Positions 22,901 through 37,900 are shown, counted from the first letter of the stretch. The stretch is DNA of 64,000 bases from Cyclina sinensis (GCA_012932295.1 JAAONU010000001.1:27194550-27258549), one strand, 5' to 3'. Made by a program: numbers and translations. The notes: generated by a model not told the origin, from the letters alone.

Positions 22901-25900
22901 TATAATGGAAAAAATATCCGGCATTACTTTCACAGTAACAAAGAATAAAGCTGTTTCCCAGTTTCCCCATGTAAAGCCCTGAACGTTCAGGATTGCTTCC
23001 CTTAAATATCTGAAATTTTGTTGAGGGCATAAACCTGAACGAACTTACAAAACCAAATATGTTAAAACCTTTGTATATACTTATCTAGGCAATTCTTTGA
23101 TGGTTGTGATGGTATTTTCCTGAATTATTGTTGGAAAGATGAACATCTGGAAAGATCTAAAACCATGGCTGTTGAAGCCAAGAGACCAAACGATGTTTAT
23201 GTTGGTATTGATGTGTTTGGTAGAGGCTGCTTAGGTGATGGCGGTTTTAATACAAGAGAGGTAAAATAGTTTTAAAGAAAGATTGTATAATGTATGTGTT
23301 TTACTACTTTATTGCCTGTATCAGTTAATATAGACAATGCCTTATGATTCCTTTTACCAAGATAGATGATAGATCTATATCAGTGCTATGTTGTGATTTG
23401 CTTTTGATATTTGTGTCTTGAAACAGACTCTAAAAATGTACAATCAGCCATCTCCAGACACTTACACGAAAGTATCTTCGTGAGTAAGGTAAGTAATAAG
23501 GCCCCAAAATGTAAAAACAAGCCAATACACATTGTAGAATAGAATGAATATAGTTCTAAAATGATTCTATATTAATTCAGAGGCAGTTTTCTTAAAGAAC
23601 AGCAGATTATCTTGTCTAGAAAAATATGCATATTTTATCAATATTATACCCCGTTCCTCCCATATTAAAAAAAGATGAATGATTAAATCGAAATGCAAAA
23701 ATGACATCCTCTTGTTCTGTCAGCCTGCTGTAGTTTGAAAAAGATACTGAAATGCAATCTCTTTTTGCATTCCTTCAGTCTCTTTACAAGCTACTTTAAG
23801 CAAATATTTTTATAATTTGAGAATTTCCGGTGTAACCACTTCTGGTCTAATAGATTGAAATGTCATTTGACTTATAGGCAAAATATATACAAACTGAACA
23901 GTTTCTTCAAATATCTGTACACAAATGTATTAAGAAGAACAAATAGATATCTAGAAAATATATCTGTGACTGATCATATATATTTGTTACATATGAAACA
24001 GGCATTGCAGGCGGTAAGGAAACACAAATTATCAGCGGCTATATTTGCTCCTGGATGGGTGTTAGAGACTCAAGGAGTAGAGAACTTCACACACAATGAA
24101 AACAAGTAAGTCAGGCTCTACATCTGTATGTGCCTTAAACTTTGTCCAGCTTTGTATATATGGGTCATGTTGTCAAAACAAAGGTCACCAGGTCAAATCC
24201 TAGAAAAATCCTGTGAACTCTCCAAAGGCCACATTTTTTTATCAGATCATTAAGAATCTTCATCAGAATGTTTGGCTTGATCACTTTTAGGCTCTTTCAG
24301 TATATGGGTCATGTTGTATCAAAAAAAAGGTCATCAGGTTCTTTCAAAGAAGAAAAAGAGGAACTATTGTCACAACTGTCTTGTTTGGGTCAGCCTTGAT
24401 TAACCTTTTTGTTAAGGTCAGTTTCTCAGAAACTGTCAAAACTTTTTACTTCAGATTGAGAATACTTGTTCACTATCAAATGTGACATCATTCCTAAAGG
24501 ACACATAATCCTCAAATTGATTTTGGCAAAGTTATGCCTCGTTTTTTATTTGGTATTTTTGGTTAACCTTTTTTTAGGTCCATTTCCCAAAAGACTATCA
24601 AACATATTCTCTGTAAACTTTGCATACATGATCACCATCAAAATAGAAATTCATTACAAAAGGGCAGGTAAACCTATAATACATTTTGCACCATTATGCT
24701 CCTTTTTCAACTGAGAATTTCTTGGTTAACCTTTTTGTTCACCATCAAGACCCCTACCTAGATTGTTCATATGTCCCTGGGGTCAAAATTAGCCCCACCT
24801 CAGGGTTCACTTGGTTTGGCATAGACTTAAATAGGAAAAAGGTTTTTATGAGAAAGCACAAAGCCTAGAACTTAACAATTAACTTACATAGCATGGGTAG
24901 GTATCCCAGCCCTCCCCTTCATGGACCCCTCCCTCCTACTACCCTTGAATTTTTTGTATGCCCCCCATCTAAGATGAAGAGGTATATTGTTATGCAAATC
25001 TTTGTTGGTTGGTCGGTAAGGAGACACTTGGTTTCCGATATCTAGAGAATCCTTATGCCCATCTTCCTCCAAATTGGTATGTAGGTTGGCCATGACCTGT
25101 AGAAGACCCTTATAGCTTTTCTAGTCATAAGGTCAAAACCCAAGGTCAAAGTTACCTTGAAAAGCAAAAACGTTTCTGATCAATTACTACAGAATTCTAG
25201 GGCCCAGGTTTCTCAAACTTAGTGTGTAGGTTGAACTTGACCAGTAGATGACACATGTAGTTTTTCAAGTCACTAGGTCAAAGGCCAAGGTCACAGTGAC
25301 CTTGAACAGCAAAATGGTTTCTGATCAGTTACTATTGAAAGCTTTGGGCCCAGGCTCCAAAAACTTTATTGGCAATTTGTAGGGATGGGAACAAATACTA
25401 ATACCAATATTCGAATATTTGCTTTGCCATATTCGAATATTCGTTTATTTTCAGTTCAGTCATTTACCCGAATTTTGGTATCCGAACATTGGTACTGTTT
25501 TATCACCTGTTCCTTGTCGGGAAAACAGATATATATTATCTAAAAATGGCGTAGAAATGGCTTTTTAATGAAAGTTTTAAATACTTAATAAGTAATTGGA
25601 AATACATAATATATTTCGTTCATCAAAGCCCAGTGAAATAAGTTTTTTTTAAACAGCTTATTTCAATATAGCGATGATCAAACATAAAGCGAGGATGAAT
25701 TTTTTTTTTTCAATCTTATAAGAGGAAAATTTTTTAGCTATTCTACTGTTTGGGCAACTAAAAAGTAATATCAATAGAGTTATAAACGTGACTGCTTGTT
25801 CGTTTTCGTAAAACATGACGTTAATCCTTGAATATTGTGAGACAAGCAACTTCTAAAATTTGTGAAATAAATGGGCATCAATTAAAATGAACAAAAGATT

Positions 25901-28900
25901 AAAATGAATCACAATTACACCTGTTGCAAACTGTTAATCTGTAATGTAGGCCCCTGCCAATTATGCATTGCAATTTTATCGTTAATTGGATTGTTTTTGA
26001 CAAGCAATAAACAGTGCCAAACAGACTGGTTTTTTTGCATAATCAGAATGCTTACATTTATAAGAATCAACGATGTTTATTTGAAAAAAAAATCATTATA
26101 GAATATTCGAATTTGATATTCAGATTCGAATATTCGGTTGATTTTGGAATATTCAGATATTTGAACATTCATTCCCATCCCTAGTAATTTGATCATAGCC
26201 AGTAGATAACTCTATACTTTTTCTGGTCATTAGGTCAAAGGCCAGTGTCACAATAACCTTGAAAAGCGAAACATTTTTCAAAAGATATCTACATAATGCT
26301 TGGGTCTCCTCAAACTTGGTATGTAGGTTAATCATGACAAGTAAATGGCCCCTATAGTTTTTCAGGTCACTTGTTCAATGGCCAAGGTCAAAGTGACTTT
26401 GAAAAGGAAAATGGTTTTGAACAATAACAATAGAATGCTTGGGCCAAGGCTCTCAAAAGCTTAATATGCAGGTTTGTCATGGCCAGTAGATAATTCCTTG
26501 GACCAGTGTTCCTCAGACTTTGTATGTCAGTTGGTAATTACCAGTTAATGACATCTTTAGTTTTTTTCAGGTTACTAGATCAAAGGCAAAGGTCACATTG
26601 ACCTTGAAAAGGAAAACGGTTTCTGATCAATAACTATAGAATGTTTGGGCCCAACCTCCCTCAAACTTCATGAGCAGGTTGATCATGGCCAGTGAATGAC
26701 CCATGTAGTTTTTCAGATCATTAGATCAAAGCCCTATGCCACAGTGACCTTGAAAGTCAAAAGCTTTTCTTATAAATATCAAGAGAATCCTCATTCCTTA
26801 AATTTGGTTTGTAGGTTGGTCATGACCAGTAGATAAACCCCTTAGTTTTTCTGGTCACTAGATCAAAGGCCATGGTCACAGTGAGCTTGAAAAGCAAAAT
26901 GGTTTCAGATGAATAACTATTGGACATAAGGCCCAGGCTTCCTAAAACTTTATAGGCAGGTTGGTCATGGCAAGCAGATGACCCCTAAGTTTTTAGGGTC
27001 ACTAGGTCAAGGTCATATTGATCATTAACTGAAAAGTGGTTTTTGATGAATAACAAGAGAATGCTTGAGTCAGAGGTGCTTAAACTTGCAATGAAGTTTG
27101 ATAATGACCAGAACAGGGCTCCTAAAATTTTGAAATCTCAATCGGTCCGAGTCCTCGACCCCCCGCCCCCCCCGAGATCAAGAACCAACAAAAAATAGAA
27201 ACGATTTAAGGGCAAAGAACAATTTGAGTTATGATAGTGTTGACGTCGCGAAAATATGTGTTTTTCAAAGCGAAAGTAGAATTAGAGCTAATTTTACAAC
27301 GTCAAACTAGTCACTGATATTTTAATGTGTGCTTTGTGCTGCAGCTATCCACTACAATTACTATTATTCCCTTAATGAAATTAAGCAGACGACAGTTATC
27401 GCCTATTTCGATGCACACTCCTCGCACCGGTTACATCACGCTTTTCTGTACTGATCAGGGGAAGTAACCGCTGCGGGGAGTATTATATTTCACAGTTTGA
27501 GCCGGTCAACTGTAATCGATTGGCCGGCTGCTAATCAAGCACACTTTTACTTGTTTACAAGTTAATTGGCGATAATTGCCGCGGGCAACATTGACAGTTT
27601 TATGGTTTTATGATAGGTGTGAAGTACCGGATTAGCGATCAATTGAGGTTTTGGTGTGAGATTTTGACTGTTTTTTGAAAAGTTAGACAGATTTTTTTTT
27701 TTGGAATTTATCTGGACCGATTTTTTAAGGACTTTTGGACATCGAAATCGGTCCATAGAGATAAAATTCGGTCAAAACCGGCAAATTTTCGGTTTTCGGG
27801 AGCCCTGGACCAGAAGATGACTCATATTGCTTTTGGGTCACTTGGTCAAAGTTCAAGGTCAGATTGACCATAAACAGAAAATGGTCAGTTACTAGAGACC
27901 CTTTGGCATTGGCTCCTCAGACTTGCTATGCAGTTTGGTCTATTCAGGAGATGATCCCTAAAGTCCCCTATTGTCTTTGAGGTCAAAAGGTCAAGGTTAT
28001 GATGACCATTGTATTGCCTTTTTATAAAATTGCTCAAACAGTTCTGCTCTATTTAATTTGAAGGCTGGAAGAGCTAAGCTAAGTATAAAATAGAATAAAA
28101 ATATATAAAACACTTTTGGTTTTGAACAGCAAAGCCTAATTCCATTTAATTTTAGAAGAATGTTCATTATATATCCACCTATAAAAATGCTAAAATGGTT
28201 CCACTCCATTGCAAAAAATGGTAGCCATAGCTAAATTAGATTTTTGTCAACATTTTGCTCCAAAAGAAATCTCCTCACAAGCTCTAGTTCAATATTGCTA
28301 TTGTGTCATAGGTTTTATTTGTATAAATTATGCTATCTTTGATAATATTCAAGTAGGAAATTTAATATTGCTTCTGACATTTGCATAACAGCAGACCCAC
28401 AGCCACAGTACTCAAGTGAGCTATCCAGGGCCATCATGGCCCTCTTGTTTAAAGTTATTAAATCAAGTTAAAATCTTTCTGTATCTGCTTGTTTCAGATT
28501 TTGGAGGTTACTCGAAGACTTGCTATACCCATGTAGTTACACCACTCTACCAATCAACACAACATTCTGCCAGGGATTTGGAGAGAGGTTCTTTGATAAT
28601 GGTATTGTAAGTAGTTGTTTTCATCTTCTTTTACTTCTTCCCTATGATTGGAAACCAGGTTTTTTTTTTCAATATTACATATATCGGCAAGGAACTTCAA
28701 ATACAGTATAGAAAGAACCTGATAGCTAAGCATGTAACAACAAAAAGGTCGAAGTTTTGATTAATTAATGAAAAGGGCTTTAATTTTTTGTCAAGAATTA
28801 ATTAAAAAATACTGACTTATTCAAATGGCATTATGGCAACAAGAATAAACAACTTTAAAAATCTTCTCATCTAAATTTGCTAAGCACAGAAATCTGAAGT

Positions 28901-31900
28901 TTGGTGTGTATTATGTCTTGTGGACCTCTACCAAGATTGTTCAAATGATGTCCCTGGGGTCACTATTGGCCTGCCCAAGGAGGCACAAGTTTTACATAGC
29001 AATATAGAAGAAAATCTTTAAAAATATTCTTGTCTGAAAGCTCAGGGCCTAGAGTTTTAAAAAAGGCATTAAGCATTGTCTAGTGGACCTTGACCAAGTT
29101 TTTTCAGATTAATATGTCCCTGGGGTCTCTATTGGCCCCACCCGAGGGGTCACAAGTTTTACATAGCAATCTAGAAGAAAATCTTTAAAAATCTTTTGTC
29201 TGAAACCAAAAGGCTTAGAATTTTAAAATTTGCTGTAAAGCATTGTCTTGTTGACCTCTACCAAATTTGTTCAAATTATGTCATAAGGGTCACCTTTGGC
29301 CCCACCAGAGGGTTCACTTGTTTTACATAGAAATATAGATAAAAATTCTTTTAAAAATCTTCTTGTCTAAAACTGTTATGCCCAGAGATCTGAAATATGG
29401 TGTGTAGCATTGTCTAGTGGACATCTAACAACTTCGTTCAAATTATGTCCCTGGGTTCACTATGAGCTGTGCCTGAGGGGTCACATGTTTTACATATAAA
29501 TATAGATAAAAATCTTTTATATAATTTATAAATAAATTTTATATAGGCTTATATAGGAAAAATTAAAAAAAACTCCTTCTCTAAAACTCTATGCCTTAGA
29601 GCTGAAAAACTTTGTATGTTGCATAGTCAAGAAAACCTTTACTGAGTTTGTTCAAATTATGTCCACAGGGTCCTGTTTTATCTTTGATAATCTTCTTGTA
29701 AAAAACTAAAAGCTTTAGCATGGAGCGTCATCTTGAGGTCCTCTACCAAGATAGTTCAAATTATTAGCCAAAGTACTCAGGTGAACAACCCAGGACCATC
29801 ATGGCCCTCTTGTTTTATTTTCAGCCTGTAGGTAACCCATGGTGGAATATGAATGTACAACAGCTGCAGCCTACCTTTACACAAGGACAGTTTTCCAAGA
29901 ACCAGTCTGAACAAACTCAAACTGATTCCCAAGTGGCTGAATCAAATTTAAACCAGTCTGCTCAGCTAAACTCAGAAACTAGTTCGAAAGCTTTGGACCA
30001 GTCCACAAAACTACCAGCACCAGCTGTTTTAATGGGGTGGAAACAGTCAAATCAAGCAATTGTGGAAATGGAAGAGGAACCAGTCATGGATATATGTACA
30101 GATGATGCCTTCATAGGAGGCTCGTGTTTGAGATTGGAGGCTGATGTTGTCCACAGCAAATTTCCAAAATACAAGTAAATTTTTAGCCAAGTTTTAGCTC
30201 ACATATAGAATAAATAAGTGCTAGTTTTAATGAGATTTTCAGTTCTGAGCCCACCTAAGCACAGCATGCTCATAGTGAGCTATTGTGACTGGGCTGTGTT
30301 GGTCGGGCATCAGGTGTTATCAATTTTTATTTTAAACACATCTCTAAAACTGCAAGGCCAAATTGAATGAAACTTTACATGGGTATTCATTGCAAGAAGC
30401 TCTACCAAAGTTGTAGAAAAAGTTTAATTCCATGCAGAACTTAAGTTGCTATGGCAACCACAAGGAAAACAAATTAGGATCTTAAATTCTTGGCCTGATA
30501 TTTTTTGTGAGATATCCTCTAGTAGACCTATTCAGATTTATTTTAAATCATGCCCCTTGTGTCAAAAAACACAAGGCCTAGAGCTGAGCTATTATATATG
30601 GAGCATCAACAAGAGGTTCTCTGCCAAGATTGTTCAAATATTGCCTTTTGGGTCATTAATGGCCCTGCCCCATGTGTCAATTGATTTTATAAAGGGAAGA
30701 CTTTGAAAATATCTTCTTGTCTGAAACCACAAGACCATGGGCTAAGATATTTTTCTAGAGGTTCTAGTAGACCTTTACCTAGTTTGTTCAATTTAAGTCC
30801 TTTGGTTCAAAATTGGCCCTGCCCCAAATATCAGGTTTTACAAAGAATTATATAAGAAAAAACATTGAAAATCTTCCTGTCTGAAACCACAAGGTCTAAG
30901 GCTTAGATATTTTGCATGGAGCATCTTTTAGAGGTCCTTTACTAGGGGACAGTTGGGAAGACTTTAAAAAATCTTATTGTCTGAAGTCTGACATGGAAAT
31001 ATTTTGCATTGAGCATCACCTAGAGATCCTCTACCAAGACTTTCAAACTATGCCCCTGAGGTCATTAATGGCTCTGTCCTGAGGTCACGTGATTCTACAA
31101 AGGCTTATATAAGAAAGCCTTTGAGAATCTTTTTGTCTGATTCTGTATGCCAGAGAGCTTAGATATTTTTTATTTAGCATCTTAAAGTAAATTCATACAA
31201 AGGTTCATTACATTATGTCCCTGGGGTCAAAATTGTCCCTGCCTATGGGTTCTGTTTGTATAAAATGTAAGATCTTTGAAAATCTTCAAAACCTGTTATT
31301 TTGCATCTGATGTTTGCTTGACAGCAGACCCACAGCCAATGTACTCAGGTGAGCGACCCCGGGCCATCATGACCCTCTTTTATTTAACATGTTTGATTTA
31401 AATGTTGTTAAAATTCAGTTCGAATGATAGACAGTCTTATTCACAATACATGTATATATCAAATAAATAGAAAGGATCATTTCATTCGTTTTGCTAAGTT
31501 TAAAGAAAAAAAGTATTTGTCTGATCATTTCTAAGCAATCTTCAGTAAGAAAAAAAACATTATTCTAGAAAGACTATATATTCCAGAGAAAAAGAAATGT
31601 AAATTTCAAGTGTTTAAACAATTATCTTAAATGTGGGTCATTGATTTTTTTGAAAGAAATGCAAATTGCAAGTGTTTAAAAAGTTATCTTAAATGTGGGT
31701 CATTGATTTTTTTGAAAGCAAATCAATTCCGAATGAGGGGGTGGGGGGAAGTGACTTCTTGGAGGGATTATATGTTTAGCTAGAATGGCTTAAGGAATAT
31801 TCAGTGTATTTGATGAAATAAACAAAAAAATCCAATAAAAGATTTTAAGTATTCTAGACTAAAGGAAAACCAGTTTCTCTTTTCTATTGGTATATGTACT

Positions 31901-34900
31901 GCTTGTTTACAATACTGTTGTTTTTTTTCCTAGCCTATTTTCATTGGATGTAGAACTCAAACAGTATACCTCAGTGTATGTATCTGTGACCTACAAGATT
32001 CTACAGGACCCAGACTGTGATATTTTTCTTGAGCTTCATCTCCAACATGACGACCAGTCTATTGTGCTGGTTCTCCTGCCATACCCAGATGGAGACAAGC
32101 CGGTTCCCACTTTCGGCAAAGACAAAGCATGCATGTATGTGCATGGAATGAGCAAATCAAGTCTACCCAGGTTGTTGGCTCTATCATGTCCACAGTTAAA
32201 CAACACAAGATGGAAAACAAAGTATGTGCAAAGTGAATTCAATTTTTAGCTTGTGTATTTCGAAGAAAAAGTCGACTTATTATGATCGCTGATCGTCGTC
32301 ATTGTCGTGGTTGTGCAAAAACTTTAATGTAGCCCATTACTCAAACAAGTTAAAAGGTATCAATATGAAACTTTGAATGCTTGCTTATCATGACAAGAGG
32401 CAGTTGTAACACAAGGGGCATTATTCTGAAAGCTATAGTTTTGGAGTTATGTCCATTTTTAACTTACAATTTTCATCAAAGGTTATTAAGTTGAATATGC
32501 CTCCCAATGTCGACATGTTAAACAGACAAGCATTGGCACTGCTCTGTGGAGCTCTTGTTTGTTTTCAAAGTTTATCTCCTTTTAGATATGTATATTATAC
32601 TAAAGTAACTTTTGTTTAGATGTTTGTTTAAAATGGTTTAGTTTTCAGCTAGAAGCTTATACATGTATTGCAACCTATGTTTTGATGGGTTTGGAAAGTT
32701 GAAAACTATTAATCTTTTTAAGGTTTTTGAAATCCTTTGTCATTTACCATTTAGAAAATTTATTAGCCAAATTGACTTAGTGAAGCAATTTTGCAATTAT
32801 ACTTAAATAAATTTTAACTCAAAATGGCTTTAAATATTAAGAGATTTTTACATGTAGCTCACATGGTGAGCTATTGTTACTTGGCTGTGTCCATTGTGTG
32901 TTGTGTGGCATAAGTTTTTTGGTTTAAACAACATCTTCTCAAAAACTGCTGGGCCAAATTGATGGAAACTTTGCACAGATGTTTCTTGCATAAATCTCTA
33001 CCAAAGTTGTTCAAAGAATTCAGTTCCATGCAGAACTCTGGTTGCCTTGGCAACCAAAAGAAAACACATGAAAAATCTTGTCTGAAACCACAAGACCTAG
33101 AGCTTAGGTATTTGGAATGGTGTATTGTCTAGAGGGCCTCTACCAAAGTTGTTCAATTATGTCCTTTGGGTCAGACTTGGCCATACATGTATCACATGTC
33201 AGATGTTTTACATGGAAATACGTAGAAAAAACTTTAGGAATCTTCTTTTTGGAAACCACATGGCCAAAAGTTCTAAAATTTTGCACAAAGTATTGTCTAA
33301 TAGGCCTCTACCAAGGTTGTTCAAATTATGTCCCTGTGGTCAAAATTGACTGCTCCCCAGGGGTCACTTGTTTATATAAAGACATATATAGGGAAAACTT
33401 AAAAATTCTTCTCATCTGAAAGTACTATGCTTTGGGATTTGATATTTTGCATACAGGTTCACCTAAAGCACCTCTACAAAGGTTGTTCAAATTATGCCAC
33501 TGTGGTCAAAAATGGCTAAATATTAAATAATTTTTGATATTTCATCTACCATGGAGAAGATTCTTGTCTATATATCTACATATCTTGAATTAAATTGATC
33601 TTTTAATAGTTATCACTTTCTTAACCATCCAGTGCTTAAATAGTTGAGTGTGCTGTCTCCACTGACAGCTCTTGTTGTCATATCGCCTTTATTTATTGAT
33701 TGATATTTCAAGTATTTAGTATATAGACACCTTGCATGAGCCTCTTCCATTAAATTGGGTTAAGGTCACTAAGGCTAAAAATATATTTATATACTTAACC
33801 TTGTAGAGGCTTCATTTATAGACACATATATTTGGTATGAAGGTTCTTTGCAAGGACCTCTACCCTTAGGTGGGGTTTGAGATCACTTGGTCAAGGTCAC
33901 TGCAGCTAATAATAGATTTTTTAACTTTCTGTCATAGAGCCTTTATTTATTGACTGATCTTTTAGATATTTGGTTTGTAGGCACCTACAGATCTTCACTT
34001 AGAAAATTTAGTAAGTGCTTCTAACGTTTGCTTAAAAGCAAACCCACAAAGTACTCAGGTGAGCGATCCTCTTGTTGTCAGTTACTTTCATTACTTTGTC
34101 TGTTTTTTCAGTTTAAAATAAATAACTGATTGTGAGGAATTGTCAAGTGCAGGTATGTTTCCATTTCAATTTCAGGTTATTTCCAGTGTATAGCTTGTAT
34201 CTAAAGTTCTGCAAACTGACATTAATCAAAGTGGGGCTCACTACAACAGATCCACAGCCAAAGAAGTGTATAGCCCTACTGGGAGATCTCAAGGTGTATT
34301 ATCTACTCTGGTCATCAAAATTATTATCAGATTACTAAGCAGTTGTTATAACATCACATGGATGCAGGTTCACTTCAGCTTCAGTACTTTACTAAGTGCC
34401 TAGTTCTTGAATCCCACCAAGTTCAAAGTCCAAACAAATCTGGGTAGAAAGTTTGAAATAACTTCGTATAATAGATTTGGAGGATGTGGGTTTAGTACTG
34501 GCCCTTTCCTGAGAGAATTGTTATTGAAACTGCCAGCTTGATATAAATGTGACCCTTAAGGGGCTGTTCAACTCTAGAATAAAATACTGATGTTTTGTGT
34601 TACAGATATTGCCGGGAGATGATTTGATGGAATCATTCCCTCGTACTGAATTTGTTTCAGTAGAGATTGACACGTCTACCTCATATCCACTCATTGATGT
34701 AACTCAGAACAACTTTAAACCAGACAAAGATGACAACCATAAGAATCCTGTCTCTGTTGAATGGGGAGGTAAAGATCAATGCAATGAATGAATGAGACTG
34801 TTTATAGAAATTTTATGTTGTTAGAGTGATAAGTGCTATTTTTAGCTCTTTTCTAGCATACTTTTAGTATGCTTCTTTTTTTCCATCTTCAATCCATCCT

Positions 34901-37900
34901 TTACCCACAATCAGCTTCAAACTACATCTCCTCCTATACCACTGTACAGTGATCTACTGATTCCTGTATGATCCACTTTCAAAATTGTATTAAAAAAAAA
35001 AAAGAATTCCATGCAGATCTCTGGTTGCCATAGCAACTGAAAGGAAACTTTTTAGCTCACCTGAGCATTTTTGTGCTCTAGGTGAGCTTTTGTCATTGCC
35101 CTTTTTCCGTCATTTTTGGTCAACTTTTAACATTAAAAAACATCTCCTTAACCACGAGGTGAAAGATGATAAAACTTTGCAGGAATGTTCCTTGCATGAA
35201 GCTTTACCAAAGTTGTTCAAAGAATTACATTCCATGAAGAACTCTGGTTGCTATGGCAACAAGAATAAAAAACTTTAAAAATCTTCTTGTCTATAACTGC
35301 TAAGCCCAGAGGTCTGAAGTTTGGTGTGTAGCATTGTCTAGTGGACCTCTACCAAGTTTGTTCAAATAATATTCCTGGGGTCACTATTGGCACCACCCAA
35401 GGGGTCAAAAGTTTTACAAAGCAATATAGAAGAAAATCTTTAAAAATCTTTTCTGAAACACCAACGTCAAGAGTTTTAAAATTTAGCATGAAGCATTGTC
35501 TAGTGAACCTTTACAAGGTTTGTTCAAATAATATCCCTGAGGTCACTATCAGACCCGCCCGAGGGGTCACAAGTTTTACATAGAAATATGTACCTCTACC
35601 AAGTTTGTTCAAATAATGTCCCTTGGATGACTATTGGCCCCGCCCGAGGGATCACAAGTTTTACATAGAAATATGGAAGAAAATCTTTAAAAATCTTCAT
35701 GTCTGAAACCACAAGGCCTAGAGTTTTAAAATTTGGCAAGATGCATTGTCTAGTTGACCTCTACCAAGTTTATTTAAATTATATCCCTAGGGTCACTTTT
35801 GGCCTTGCCCGAGGGGTCACAAGTTTTACATAGCAATATAGAAGAAAATATTTAAAAATCTTCTTGTCTGAATACCACAAGGCCTAGATTTTTAGCTCAC
35901 CTGAGCAAAATACATTTAGTAGTCGCACTGTCCGTTTGTTTTTCAGTCCATCCGTCCCATCTGTGTGCATCTCCTATAATTCTCATGTATTTTTCACCAA
36001 ACTTCACACAGTGAAGTTTTTACAATTCAGTTATTTTTGGCATAGTGATTACCTTTTGTTAAATCTAACTTGATATTGCTTTTGCACTACTTCTCTTACG
36101 TTTCTTATGCAATTTTTTTTATTTGGCAATAACTTGGGCTTTTGTGATTCAGTTATTTTGAGTTATTGCGCTTTGTTTAATTTTACTTAATACTTTTTCT
36201 GTTTGCAACTCCTCCTACATTTCTCATGGGATTTGCACTAAACTTTCACAGAATGATCAATATCAAGTGTCACAGTGCATATTTTCAGGCTTTTGTGATC
36301 TGATTATTTTTGGCATAGTTATTGCCCTTTGTTAAATTCTACCTAATACTTCTTCTTTATACAACTCTTACATTTCTCATGCAATTTTCACCAATCTTTC
36401 ACAGAATGATCATTATGAACTGCATATACTCAGGGTTTTGCCATTGGATCATTTTTGGCAGAGTTACTGCCCTTTCTTTAATTTAACTTAATATTGCTTC
36501 TGTGCAACTCCTACAGTTTTATAATTGAACTATAATTTTACCTATGGTGTTAATCTGGAGCTTACAAATCCAAAAGTTGAAAGATATTTTGAAACACTTT
36601 TTCTGAAAGAGAAATGTAGTGACCTGTGGGTACACAACACTTGATCAGTATCTTTTGAAACGCATTGTTAGCTCACCTGAGCACAAAGTGCTCAAGCTGA
36701 GCTTTTGTGATCACCTGAGCACAAAGTGCTCAAGGTGAGCTTTTGTGATCGCCTGATGTCCTTCATCCGTCCGTGCGTGTGTGCGTCGTTAACTTTTTCT
36801 TCAAACAACTTCTTCAGGAAAACTTTTTCTTCAAACAACTTCTTCTCCTGAACTGCTGGGCCAATCTTGCTGAAACTTGGCAGGAATGTTACTTGCATGA
36901 AGCTTTACCAAAAATCTTCAAATGGTTCAGGTCTATTGCATTTCTAGGCCACAGGAGCTAAAAATAGATTTTCAAAGTTGGAACTTTAAAAATCTTCTTC
37001 TCCAGAACTACAAGGCCTGGAGCTTAGATATTTGGTAGGAAGCATCATCAGGTGGACCTTTACCAAGTTTGTTCAAATCATGACCCCTGGGTCAAAAATG
37101 GCCCTGCCCCAGGGGTCACTAGTTTTACATAGAATTATATAGGAAAAACTTTAAAAATCTTCTTGTCAGAAACTGCAAGGCCTAGAGTTTAGATATTTGG
37201 TGTGCAGCATTGTCCAGTGGACCTCTACCAAGTTTGTTCAAATCATGGCTCCTGGGTCAAAAATGGCCCAGCCCCGGGGGTCACATGTTTTACATAGAGT
37301 TATATAGGAAAAACTTTTAAAAAATCTTCTTGTCAGAAACTGCAAGGCCTAGAGTTTAGATATTTGGTGTGCAGCATTGTCTAGTAAACCTCTACCAAGT
37401 TTGTTCAAATCATGGCTCCTGGGTCAAAAATGGCCCCCCCAGAGGTCAAATGTTTTATATAGGAAAAACTTTAAAAAATCTTATTGTCAGAATCCGCAAG
37501 GCGTAGAGTCTAGATATTTGGTGTGCAGCATTGTCTAGTGGACCTCTATCAAGTTTGTTAAAATTATGTCCCCTGGGTCAAAATTGGCCTCGCCCCAGGG
37601 TTCTATTGATTTACATATAGTTATATAGGAAAAACATGAAAAATCATTTTTCTCTGAAACTAATAGGACTAGACCTTAGATATTTGGTGTGGAGTATTGT
37701 GTTGAGAACCTTTACCAGTATTGTTTATATGTTTGCCCCGGGGTCAAAATTGGCCCCTCCCCAGGGGCCCTTAATATGTAAAAAAAGGCTATCTTTAAAA
37801 ATCTTCTTACTGGAAACCTCAATGCCTACAGCTTAGATATTTGGTATGCAGCATTGTCTAGTGGACCTCTACCTAGTTTGTTTGAAATATGTCACTGGGG

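Noticed and set aside
24466..24868. Two overlapping + strand frames of 60-82 codons as extra ENGase exons
   Set aside because: They lie in repeat text, do not fit splice phases between exons 6 and 7, and have no counterpart in ENGase.
31887..31933. Upstream extension of exon 9 into the open frame starting at 31887
   Set aside because: The extension crosses a polypyrimidine tract and a good acceptor. Phase 2 from exon 8 fits only the start at 31934.
35341..35583. 80-codon frame with repeated 'LYQVCSNNIPGV'-like text
   Set aside because: It comes from family A units. The same peptide pattern appears wherever that repeat is in frame.
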